From positions 186,001 through 250,000 of the forward strand of contig OZ244901.1 of the NCBI GenBank assembly GCA_965221545.1: 64,000 nt of DNA. The letters run 5' to 3'. Below, piece after piece: positions 8,939-17,640 of the stretch (position 1 is its first letter; each line of letters begins with the position of its first letter). The notes under the pieces were generated by a model. The model was not told where the DNA came from, ran no database searches, and saw only the letters and a program-made list of their open reading frames with translations. This stretch comes from JAJEFO01 sp022819605 (GTDB lineage Bacteria > Pseudomonadota > Alphaproteobacteria > Rhodobacterales > Rhodobacteraceae). The position numbers were made by a program, and so were the translations under genes.

Positions 8939-9298
8939 AAGTCCGACTCGACGGGAGGTGCGCGTCGTAGCGCACGGTCTCGTCGATGGGACTGGAGCGT
9001 GCCGAAGCAGTAGTGTGCCTGCATCAGTTCGCGGAGCCGCGCTTGGTCCGATTCCGCGACGATGTCGATCGACACCTCCGAAAAATCCACGTCCGCGCTC
9101 CCGCAACTGATTCGCCGAACCATACAGGCGTGCGCCGGAGTTGTTCAGATTCGATGTCTACTTCGCGCCAGGCTTGAAAACGAGACGGCGTGAACCAATT
9201 GACCTTGGAAAATAGAACGTCCTGACGTGACCTAATTTGAAATGTGCGACATGCTCGAATCGATTCGAGAACCGACGCCTCGTGGACGCACGTCCTAG
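8939..9298. other. No recognisable gene
   Basis: 360 bp after lpxK. A minus-strand frame that runs on through lpxK reads ADVDFSEVSIDIVAESD here, vaguely like a nucleotidyltransferase, but it lacks the Gly-Ser core and I do not accept it. This is the left edge of the accessory stretch. Confidence 0.4.
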
Positions 9299-9538
9299 CA
9301 CCCGTCGTCGGTCAAGCCCCTCCTCGAACAGGGCGAAGAGCGCGGGCTTGTCAAAGGCTTGGCGCAAGGGAAAGCCGAGACCTTGCTTCGGCAGGCCCGC
9401 ATCAGGTTCGGGGACGTTCCGGCGGCGCGGTCCGACGAGGTGCGCACCGCTGACGCCACGACCCTCGATCGCTGGCTCGATGCGCTGATAGGCGCCGAAT
9501 CGCTTGAGGAGGTCTTCGACACCCGAAGGCGTCACTAA
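9299..9538 (+). pseudogene. C-terminal fragment of an Rpn/DUF4351-type (PD-(D/E)XK transposase-like) protein
   Basis: An open frame that has a TAG at 9296 and no start of its own encodes a tail typical of the Rpn/YhgA-like and DUF4351 proteins: a charged linker LLEQGEERGLVKGLAQGKAE, then TLLRQARIRFGDVPAA, then ATTLDRWLDALIGAESLEEVF and a stop at 9536-9538. The N-terminal nuclease domain (about 200 aa) is missing or scrambled upstream. Rpn proteins are recombination-promoting nucleases of mobile character, so this is read as a truncated mobile-gene remnant. Confidence 0.55.
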
Positions 9539-9773
9539 CTGGCGGCGTTTCGGAAACTGGAATTGAATGGCAGCACGCTCGTGTTGTCCAAGCCGATCGG
9601 CTCGCAAGGTCGGTCGACGTACCGCCCGGCTGGCACCTTCCGGGGGAGCATGTCTTAGCCATCCTGGAGAGCCTGTGACAATGCCTAAATGTCAGGACAG
9701 AAAGCGATTTCAATCAACGGGTTAGAGACAAAACGCAGCATAGTGGTCCATGTCGGGCAAGGAGTGTGTGGCC

Positions 9774-10004
9774 ATGCAAGTGAACGTTACCGAGGCGAAG
9801 GCGAAGTTGTCCCAACTTCTCGCCGCTGTCGATGCAGGTCAGGAAGTCATCATCGCGCGCAACGGGGTTCCAGCCGCGCGGCTAATGCCCCTTACGGCAA
9901 AAGGCCTGCGCCTTGGCATCCTGCAGGGTGTCGTGAACCCCGGCAGCGTCCCCGACATCTTCGAACCCATGACCGAGGATGAGATTGCTGAGTGGGGCGC
10001 TTGA
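9774..10004 (+). CDS. Phd/YefM-type antitoxin, orphan
   Basis: 76 aa. The ATG at 9774 is preceded at good distance by AAGGAG. The N-terminus MQVNVTEAKAKLSQLL continues into AGQEVIIARNGVPAARL, the classic Phd/YefM fold that binds operator DNA and neutralises a Doc, VapC or RelE toxin. The C-terminal toxin-binding part (PDIFEPMTEDEIAEWGA) looks intact. No PIN-, Doc- or RelE-type toxin follows; the next recognisable fragment is AbiEii-like, which normally pairs with a different antitoxin. So this is an orphan, or one whose partner has decayed. Confidence 0.75.
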   Translation: MQVNVTEAKAKLSQLLAAVDAGQEVIIARNGVPAARLMPLTAKGLRLGILQGVVNPGSVPDIFEPMTEDEIAEWGA

Positions 10005-10120
10005 GTGATGTCCAATGGCGGATCATTGCGCGGCGTCCGCTCCAAGTCGACGCATGGTTCCAGAGCAGCACTTCGTCGGCTCAAGGCCCCGTCGTTCCCA
10101 GATGCGACTAGCGACAGGTA

Positions 10121-10542
10121 GTGCAAAAGCACATCATCGGCCGCGCTCTGGCGGAGACCTTTTTCGACGCCATGCTGTTCAACTCTGTGCGGGTTTGACC
10201 CGGGACGGCGTTCGACAACCTGCACTTTCCGAAGCCAATGCGCTACTCCAAGGCGCTCGACGGCGCCGTGATGCTGCCGTTCAAGATCGACAATCCCGGG
10301 TTCTCGAGCGACTTGGCGAATTCGAAGCGTTCCCGCGAAGAGACGCTAGCGACCGGCTGTGCTCCTTGCTGCGGCATGACCAAGGGAGCGAACTCTACTA
10401 CCTCGTGCGCGCGTTGGAGGTCTTCGAGAATCTTGACATCGCTCGCGTGGTCGAGGTGTTTGGGCTGGATCTTGATCGTTCTGAGCAGTCAATTTCACGG
10501 GTGCAAGCCCACGAGCGGATGTTCGCAAAGCTGACCAACTGA
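10121..10542 (+). pseudogene. Broken AbiEii/AbiGii-family nucleotidyltransferase toxin
   Basis: Pieces of an AbiEii-like toxin appear in order but in two frames. First frame: VQKHIIGRALAETFFDAML, then an in-frame TGA, then TAFDNLHFPKPMRYSKALDGAV. The latter resembles the family's GGTAL..KL....RYSEDLD nucleotide-binding block, with the GG and the SEDID acids lost. A second frame then gives LLRHDQGSELYYLVRALEVF and DLDRSEQSISRVQAHERMFAKL, resembling the KGRDLYDL...AL region and C-terminus. The length (about 140 codons against roughly 300) indicates deletion as well as frameshift. By family it would have been the toxin of an abortive-infection or type IV toxin-antitoxin pair. Confidence 0.6.
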
Positions 10543-10755
10543 CCCCTCCCCTTCGACCTGCGTTGCCTGCTGTTGGCTCTCCAGGCGGAAGCTGTTACCG
10601 AAGAGCGGTTGCGGATTCATTTCGCCGCGTGTGCACTATCATCGTCGATCAACGGCCCGGCGAGCCTTAGGGGAAAACGCAGGCCTTGAAGGAGCGCTTT
10701 ACAATCGCATGGTGACACGGGTGCAGCCAACGATCCTCTTCCTTTCGAACCGGTC

Positions 10756-13700
10756 ATGACGCGTCGACTGCAATCCGGGCTTTACGAAGATCTGCTGACT
10801 TCCGCTCTGGAGGCGGAAATCAATGACCGAACAGCGGAGGGCTGGTGGGTAAATGTCACCTCGGCCGACTCAACAGCCCGCCCCGAACTTCTGGCACGTC
10901 ATGTCTATCTCCTCCTTCGACGCGCGCTCGAAAGGATTCCCGAAGAAGACGGCGCGCAGCCAGCCAACCAGGTCGCCTTGGCGAATCGAGTAGTGGACGT
11001 GCTCGTCGAACACGGCGCGTTGGCCGACGACCGGATCGCAGACGCCGCGCGCCTGCTCCTAGAGGCTGTCGAACGCCGAGCATTGGGCGGTACACAATCG
11101 CCGGTCCCACGTCCGGCGCTTTCGCTTCGTCGAACCGGTTTGCTCGTCAACGGACGGCGTGACGTCCAGATCGCGAGCGAGATCGCGCGGGAGATCCCGA
11201 GTGCCGATCGGATCGATCTCCTGTGTGCATTCGTACGTCACTCGGGGCTGAGGCTGTTCCGTTCCGAACTTGAAGAACGGGTGCGGGCGGGCGCACGGGT
11301 CCGGGTGATCGCAAGCGTTTATACCGGGTCGACCGAGCGTCGAGCGCTGGACGCACTCGTCGCTCTCGGCGCGAAGGTTAAGGTATCTTACGAAGTCGCG
11401 AGGACCCGGCTACACGCCAAGGCGTGGCTGTTCTACCGCCACAGCGGCTTGCATACCGCATATATCGGTTCATCGAATCTCACGCACACGGCCCAGGTCG
11501 ATGGCCTCGAATGGAACGTACGAGTAAGCGCGGCTGAGAATCCCGAGGTGATCGACCGGTTCGCAGCGACATTCGAACAATACTGGCAAGAGCCCGAGTT
11601 CGAAAGCTATATGCCCCAGTGTGACAGCAAGCGTCTCGACGCCGCGCTTTCGAGACAGCGCGGCGATGCAGGACTAGACAACCGCACGCTGCTATCTCTG
11701 TTGGTTGACGTTACACCGAAGCCTCACCAAGCAGTCGCGCTAGAGGCCCTCGAAGCGGAGCGCTCGCGCGGATACTACCGCAACTTGGTGGTCGCTGCGA
11801 CCGGCACCGGAAAGACCTGGATCGCGGCGTTTGACTTCAAGCAGCTGCGTGAACAAGGTAAGGGTCGTTCCTTGCTCTTCGTCGCGCACCGCGACGAGAT
11901 TCTCCTTCAAAGCCAGCAGGTTTTTCAGCTCGTGTTACGCGAGCCGGGGTTCGGTGAACGGCTGGTCGGTGGCGAGCGTCCACGCGCGGGTCGCCACGTC
12001 TTTGCCTCGGTGCAGTCCCTAGCCAACCGGATCGACGAAATCGAACCGGACGATTTCAACGTGGTCATCGTGGACGAGTTCCATCATGCGGCAGCCGCGA
12101 GTTACGAGCGCTTGCTGTCGCACCTGAAACCGAAAGTTCTCCTCGGACTAACGGCTACGCCTGAGCGCGCCGACGGCCAGTCGGTGCTGCGGTGGTTCGA
12201 CGACCGCATCGCCTCGGAGTCCCGGCTTTGGGATGCTCTCGACCAGGGACTGCTCTGTCCGTTTCACTATTTCGGGGTGAACGACGGAACGGATCTCTCA
12301 ACGGTACGTTTCGAGCGCGGACGATATGTTCCTGGCGAGCTCGACAACGTGTTTACGGGCGATCACGTTCGAGCTCTCCGGATCCGCCAGGCTGTCGAGG
12401 AATTCGTGACAGACCCGCACCAAATGCGAGCGCTGGGATTCTGCGCTGGCATCGGCCACGCCCACTTCATGGCGAGGCAGTTCTCAAGTTTTGGCTACCC
12501 GGCAATGGCGCTTGATGCCAGCACCCCCGGGACGATCGGCGTGCAGCACTGTCGAAATTGCGACGCGGAGACCTTCGGGCCATCTTTGCAGTCGATCTTT
12601 TCAACGAGGGCGTCGACATTCCCGAAGTCGACACCGTGCTCATGCTGCGACCGACCGAAAGCGCCACGGTGTTTCTCCAGCAACTGGGAAGAGGGTTGCG
12701 CTGGGCCGAAGGCAAGCGGGTCCTGACCGTTCTCGATTTCGTGGGTCAGGTTCGGCGGGAATACCGCTACGACGTGCGCTATCGGGCCTTGATTGGGGGC
12801 ACGCGCCATCAGGTCGAGCGCGCCATAATGGCGGGCTTTCCGCTTCTCCCACCAGGATGTGCGCTCAAGCTGGACCGTATTGCCAAGGAAACGGTGCTGC
12901 GCAACCTGAGAACAGCGGTGCACAACGCCCGTGCGAGACTTGCCGATGACTTGCGTGCGCTTGGTCCTGATACCCGACTTCACGATTTCATGCACGAAGC
13001 CGGTGCTGAACTCGCAGATGTCTATGCGCGACCAAAGTCCGGAAACTGCTTTACCGAACTTCGTCAGCGGGCGGGCTTCAAGCCAAGCTCCGGTCATGCT
13101 GCCGAGGATGCCACCCTCCTCAAGGCCATCGGCCGGCTGATCCACGTGGATGATCATGAGCGGCTCGAAGCGTGGCGTGGTATCTTGGAAATGGGTCCCT
13201 CCGACCGAATTTCAGGGTTCCATGGCCGCAAGCATCGCTTGGCCCTTATGTTGTTTGCAGTTCTGGGTGGCCGTCGTCAGTCGATCGATGAGGCCGACCA
13301 GGTTTTGGAAAAAGTCCGGGGGTCTCCAGAGTTGTGCCGCGAGATCAGTGACCTTCTGGAGATTCTCGTTGATCGCATCCGCACGGTCTCTCGGCCGCTC
13401 GATCTTGCCGGCGAAGTTCCTTTGGCAAGCCACGCTACCTATACTCTTGCGGAGATCGTCGCAGCACACGGGCTCACCGACAAGCGTCGTGCACTGATCT
13501 CTCCGCAAGGCGGGGTCCTTTGGAACAAGGCGACACAAACGGATCTATTGTTCGTCACGCTGGAGAAATCGGACAGGGACTACTCTCCCACAACACGCTA
13601 CGCCGACTACCCAATTTCGCCGAAGCTTTTTCACTGGGAGTCGCAGAACACTGCATCGCCCGATACGCAGACGGGGCGTCGCTACCTCGCACAAGCCGAG

Positions 13701-13892
13701 TTGGGCACGAATGTTATCCTTTTTGTGCGCGAACGCAAAAGGGACGGTCGGGGCGAAACTCTTCCCTACAACTGTCTTGGCCGAGCCCGCTACAAAAGTC
13801 ATGAGGCCGAACGGCCCATGAAGATACTATGGGAGCTCGAGCACGAAATGCCCGGCTGGCTCTATCAGGCAGGAAAGGTAGTGGCAGGTTGA
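10756..13892 (+). pseudogene. PLD-nuclease / SF2 helicase / DUF3427 protein (SauUSI-like type IV restriction family), split by one frameshift
   Basis: Two overlapping frames join into about 1045 aa if one base is restored near 12531. In order: a PLD-type nuclease domain (RLHAKAWLF, His220/Lys222, then YIGSSNLT); an SF2 helicase core with Walker A ATGTGKT (K353), DEFH box (440-443), LTATPERADG (from about 465) and, after the break, FNEGVDIPEVD and QQLGRGLRWAEGK; then a long C-terminal region with YPISPKLFHWESQ, LFVRERKRDGRGE and SHEAERPMKILWEL, typical of DUF3427. The same architecture is known in SauUSI, an ATP-dependent enzyme that cuts methylated DNA. Without correction the first frame stops at 12726 after motif III, so neither piece has a complete helicase. 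Coding potential is otherwise intact, so the break is recent or a sequencing error. Confidence 0.8.
12524..12531 (+). other. Frameshift site in a C5G3 run
   Basis: The run CCCCCGGG at 12524-12531 is where the reading frame changes. Adding one G gives a continuous translation ...LDASTPGDDRRAALSKLRRGDL..., the expected sequence between helicase motifs. A homopolymer pair is a common place for both slippage mutation and assembly error. Confidence 0.75.
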
Positions 13893-14479
13893 GGCAATGA
13901 ATTGCGAGCATACAAATTGCGTTGGATAACCCGTTCTTGAAATTGGCCGCGCGTCCCGTTGGGAGTTCGCAATACTGCACATTTGGCAGAGTGATAGGTG
14001 TCCAAGTCGTTGGAGAGCAACAGCCGCGGAAATCAGTGGAGTGCCGCAAGACCGCGTTCGACCTTCGGTGAGTCGTTTACGTGCCCAACCCGTGAGATTC
14101 GTTTCGGTTGCCGGGATAGTGGGCAAGCTTGCCCGAAAGCGGATCTCCGCACTGCTACGTCAGCGGTCTGCTCGAACTCGCACAAGCTGGCAACGAACCC
14201 TGTTACGGGACTTCCCCGTATCCCCAATGGCCGGGATGATGCCATTGAAGCGAAGTGCGCGGGGGCTCGCCCAGTCGATCACGGGCGCCGCGCACGATCA
14301 TCCGGAACTAACTCCGGCACCAAACAGTTGGATCAATTCTTACCAAGCACGCCATGCATGGTACGCTCACGGTACGCCAATGTGAACCGCACTAGCTCTC
14401 GGCGAACGTCCGTGAAGCACAATGGCCTGCTTGCCCCTTTCAAGTTCGACGACACTCAGGCCGCCGTGCAGAGTTGGCG
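13893..14479. other. No recognisable gene
   Basis: Nearly 590 bp between the helicase and the dsbA-like gene. Open frames of 100-160 codons exist on both strands but have no start signal, no family motif and a composition unlike the neighbours. Possibly the right-hand debris of the accessory islet. Confidence 0.4.
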
Positions 14480-15151
14480 TTAGCCGTCGAGCGCTTCGTC
14501 GATCAGGGCCTTCAAATCGACATAGGACATGTTGCTGTGGAGCTTGCCGTCAATGACGAAACTTGGCGTGGACCTGACGCCGTCTGCCTCCGCGTTCTGC
14601 AGGTACAGGGCATATAGCGCTTGTGCCCGGTCTCCGTCAGTGAAGCACCCGTCGAGATCCGCATCCGTCAGCCCGGCTGTCTTGCCGATTTTGCGGAGCT
14701 CTTCAACGATCCCTTGGGCACCGCCGGAGCCGCCAGCCCAGTCCCGCTGCTGTTCGTAGAGCATCTCCACGATGCCGAAATACCTGCCCTCGGCGCTTTC
14801 TCCGCAACGGGCAGTGATTCCGGCCCAAAGGCCAGGGCGGTCAAAATAGACTTCACGGTAGATGAAGTTAATCAGCCCGGGGTCAATGTACTCGGTCTTG
14901 AGCTGCTTGTACGGCCCGACGTGGAACGTCGCGCAATGCGGACACGTGAAGGAGGCGTACTCGATCACGGTCACCGATGCGTCCGGATTGCCGAGCGCCA
15001 TTTCCTTGATCATCGACGTGTCGATATCCTTGGCGTCCTGTGCCAGGGCCTGGCTGACAGGGCCGGGCAGCACGTTGCGCGCAGAGAGGTAATGTGTGGT
15101 CGCGAAGGCGGCAGCGGCCAGCGCGGCAAGAATCGTCAATCGTCGGATCAT
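14480..15151 (-). CDS. DsbA-family thiol:disulfide oxidoreductase
   Basis: Periplasmic thioredoxin-fold protein, 223 aa. An N-terminal hydrophobic segment (LTILAALAAAAFATTHYLSA) serves as signal peptide or anchor. The active site is CPHC at residues 70-73 (YASFTCPHCATFH), the DsbA-type dipeptide, and the cis-proline loop is STPSFVIDG. It likely introduces or shuffles disulfides in exported proteins. It is adjacent to the DUF721 gene (10 bp) and divergent from mutY, a grouping I recognise from Rhodobacterales. Confidence 0.85.
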   Translation of the reverse strand: MIRRLTILAALAAAAFATTHYLSARNVLPGPVSQALAQDAKDIDTSMIKEMALGNPDASVTVIEYASFTCPHCATFHVGPYKQLKTEYIDPGLINFIYREVYFDRPGLWAGITARCGESAEGRYFGIVEMLYEQQRDWAGGSGGAQGIVEELRKIGKTAGLTDADLDGCFTDGDRAQALYALYLQNAEADGVRSTPSFVIDGKLHSNMSYVDLKALIDEALDG

Positions 15152-15161
15152 GGCCGAAACC

Positions 15162-15680
15162 TCATTTGCTAATTTTGTCGAATAGGACGTTTGTCCCTAG
15201 GCGTTCAAGTGCCTTGCGGAGACCTTCGTCCCGGATTTCACTCGCGGCTTCCTTCGCCTTGATCGAAGTCGGCCCAGCAGTCTTGATGTTCTTGTCATTG
15301 CGCCCCGAGGCCGCATCGGGAGCGCCAAACCCGGTCGCGGCGGTTTGCGTGATGCGGATCTTCTCGATCGCACCATAGCCGTAGCACGCGTTCACGCGCT
15401 CGCGGATCTTGTCCTTTTGCATCTCCAGCATCGGTGCCTCGGGGCCTGTCGTCAGGAGAGTGAGAGTCGCACCGAGCCCGCGGCCATAGGTGACTTCAAC
15501 CGGTCGGGAGACGCGCGCGATGTCCGGGCCGGCCACTTCGTTCCAATGCGTGAGAAGTCGCGAAACTGCAAAGCCGCGATGCTCTCCCGCCGCGCGGACG
15601 CGGCCCGCGACGAGGCTTGAAGCACGCTCGAATCCACGTTCACGGCGCTTATGTTCCTGCATCTTGCCTTGCGACTTCAT
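15162..15680 (-). CDS. DUF721 (DciA-like) protein
   Basis: 172 aa. The core runs from VAGRVRAAGEHRGFAVSRLLTHWNEVAGPDIA, followed by a strand-rich segment and KDKIRERVNACYGYGAIEKIRIT, the DUF721 pattern. DUF721 includes DciA, the DnaB helicase operator of many bacteria; alphaproteobacterial members are often only annotated as DUF721, so a role in helicase loading is possible but unproven. The basic N-terminus (EHKRRERGFERA) suits nucleic-acid binding. Lies in one unit with the dsbA-like gene. Confidence 0.72.
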   Translation of the reverse strand: MKSQGKMQEHKRRERGFERASSLVAGRVRAAGEHRGFAVSRLLTHWNEVAGPDIARVSRPVEVTYGRGLGATLTLLTTGPEAPMLEMQKDKIRERVNACYGYGAIEKIRITQTAATGFGAPDAASGRNDKNIKTAGPTSIKAKEAASEIRDEGLRKALERLGTNVLFDKISK

Positions 15681-15768
15681 CGACCGCTTTCCGAAAGATT
15701 GCCCTCACACTATTCTAGGGATCATGTGCGCTGTGACCAGTCGAAAGCCCAGGACCGAGGCATAAACA

Positions 15769-16827
15769 ATGCGTGACCCTTCCGCCACGATTCTCTTGGC
15801 GTGGTACGATGCGCACGCACGCGACCTGCCTTGGCGCGTTGGTCCGTCGGAGCGGAAGGCGGGCGAGGTTCCCGACCCGTATCACGTCTGGCTGAGCGAG
15901 ATCATGCTTCAGCAGACCACGGTGGCCGCCGTTCGGGCGTATTTCCTGCGATTTGTCGAGAGATGGCCAGATGTCAGGTCGCTTGCTGCGGCTGAAGATG
16001 CGCATGTCATGGCCGAGTGGGCTGGCCTTGGCTACTACGCACGGGCGCGGAATCTCCTGAAGTGCGCCCGGTCGATCGTTCAGGACCACGGCGGTCGGTT
16101 TCCCGAAACGCGCGAAGACTTGCTGCTTCTGCCCGGCATCGGTCCCTATACGGCCGCCGCCGTTTCCGCGATCGCCTTCGACAGGCCCGAGACGGTGGTT
16201 GACGGAAACGTGGAACGGGTCATGTCCAGGCTGTATTCCGTCGAGACGCCTCTTCCCAAGGCAAAGCCCGAACTGGTCGCGCTTGCGATGCGGCTGACCC
16301 CTGCAGAGCGCCCTGGTGACTACGCACAGGCCGTCATGGATCTGGGGGCCACGATCTGCACTCCGAAATCCCCGACTTGCGGCATTTGCCCCTGGTCGCA
16401 CGCCTGCAAAGCGATGGCAGCGGGCCATCAGCTGGAGCTGCCGAAGAGAGCGGCCAAGCCGGCAAAGCCCGTGCGCTACGGCATTGCCTACTTGGCGCGA
16501 CGCGCGGACGGTGCGTGGTTGGTGCAGACGAGACCGGAAAGAGGCCTTCTCGGAGGCATGCTGGGCTGGCCGGGAACGGAATGGACCACGGACCCGCCGG
16601 AAGAGGCGCCGCCGATTCAAGGCGAATGGTGGAATCCAGGCGTCGAGGTGCGGCACGCCTTCACGCACTTCCAATTGCGTCTCTCGCTGCGCGTGGCGGA
16701 ACTGCAGAACGACGCGGCACCTGACTGCGGGCACTTCGTGGCCGACCTGCGCAGGGAGGATCTGCCTTCCGTCATGCGCAAGGCAATGGACGTCGTTGCC
16801 AACAGCATGCCCGAAGAAGCGGCCTGA
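15769..16827 (+). CDS. mutY: A/G-specific adenine glycosylase MutY
   Basis: Removes adenine mispaired with 8-oxoguanine. 352 aa. The N-terminal catalytic domain includes PYHVWLSEIMLQQTTV, the helix-hairpin-helix LPGIGPYTAAAVSAI and the catalytic Asp in VVDGNVERVMSR. The four-cysteine [4Fe-4S] loop is CTPKSPTCGICPWSHAC. The C-terminal NUDIX-like recognition domain follows (GLLGGMLGWPGTEW, VRHAFTHFQLRL). Divergent from the DUF721 gene across 88 bp that must hold both promoters. Confidence 0.95.
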   Translation: MRDPSATILLAWYDAHARDLPWRVGPSERKAGEVPDPYHVWLSEIMLQQTTVAAVRAYFLRFVERWPDVRSLAAAEDAHVMAEWAGLGYYARARNLLKCARSIVQDHGGRFPETREDLLLLPGIGPYTAAAVSAIAFDRPETVVDGNVERVMSRLYSVETPLPKAKPELVALAMRLTPAERPGDYAQAVMDLGATICTPKSPTCGICPWSHACKAMAAGHQLELPKRAAKPAKPVRYGIAYLARRADGAWLVQTRPERGLLGGMLGWPGTEWTTDPPEEAPPIQGEWWNPGVEVRHAFTHFQLRLSLRVAELQNDAAPDCGHFVADLRREDLPSVMRKAMDVVANSMPEEAA

Positions 16828-16869
16828 AAAGCCAAGTGCGCGCGAACCTGTCAGAAGGCATCGCGGCAA

Positions 16870-17640
16870 TCACGCCAGGCGTTTCAACAGTTCCCCGTGC
16901 ACGGTATGGCCGCCGACGATCATCCCGTCCACTTGGCGCGTGCCGCTGTTGAATTCCGGGCTGAGGCCGTTTCGGTCACTGACACGCGCCCCACTCTCCG
17001 TGGCAATGAGAGCGCCGGCCGCGACGTCCCACTCCCATGTCGGGCGAAGCGTCAGCGATGCATCGAAGCTGCCTTCGGCCACAAGTGCCAGGCGATACGC
17101 GATCGACGACCGGAAGTGACGCTTTACGTCCGGAGGTCCGCCGGACCAGTATTTAGCACTGAGCCCGATGCGCGAGCTCAGCAAGGAAGCACCTTCCAGC
17201 CTGTCACGCTGCAACGCTGCGATCTGTGCGCCGTTCAGCGTTGCGCCTGCGCCGGCCGCCGCGAGATAGGTTTTCTCCCGGATCGGCAGAAAGACGCAGG
17301 CCGCGACGACCCGACCGTCTTCCGCCACTGCAAGCGAATGCGCCCAGGTGTGTTCCCCGGCAATGAAGGAACGCGTCCCGTCTATGGGATCGATGATGAA
17401 GACCCGCTTGGCTGTGTGGCGAGCGGGGTCATCCTCGGTTTCCTCGCTGACCCAGCCATAGTCGGGACGCATGTTCAAAAGCCGTTCCTTCAGGTGCCGG
17501 TTGACCGCGAGGTCGGCTTCGCTGACCGGACCTTCCTTGCCCTTGTCCCATACCTGCTGGTCGCCGCGCCAGAAACGGCTCGCGATTTCGCCGGCTTCGC
17601 GTGCGGTTTCCTCGAGAAGGTCGAGATCACTTGCCGGCAA
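16870..17640 (-). CDS. Inositol-monophosphatase-family phosphatase (CysQ-like)
   Basis: 256 aa, Li-sensitive Mg phosphatase fold. Metal-site motifs: EGPVSEADLAVN, SEETEDD, IIDPIDGTRSFI and WEWDVAAGALIATESG. It may act on 3'(2')-phosphoadenosine 5'-phosphate (CysQ role) or on inositol phosphates; motif reading does not separate these. The start appears to be TTG at 17640 (MPASDLDLL), 14 nt inside the end of pmbA, with no in-frame ATG nearby. In related genomes I recall DUF4170, waaA and lpxK following it; here those lie about 10 kb away or are missing. Confidence 0.83.
   Translation of the reverse strand: MPASDLDLLEETAREAGEIASRFWRGDQQVWDKGKEGPVSEADLAVNRHLKERLLNMRPDYGWVSEETEDDPARHTAKRVFIIDPIDGTRSFIAGEHTWAHSLAVAEDGRVVAACVFLPIREKTYLAAAGAGATLNGAQIAALQRDRLEGASLLSSRIGLSAKYWSGGPPDVKRHFRSSIAYRLALVAEGSFDASLTLRPTWEWDVAAGALIATESGARVSDRNGLSPEFNSGTRQVDGMIVGGHTVHGELLKRLA

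Noticed and set aside
8939..9123. Possible nucleotidyltransferase remnant on the minus strand (ADVDFSEVSIDIVAESD)
   Set aside because: The pattern lacks the GS core and correct acid spacing, and the frame continues through lpxK antisense.
13998..14483. 161-codon frame downstream of the helicase
   Set aside because: Ser/Arg/Thr-rich, no ribosome-binding site and no family resemblance; treated as noncoding.
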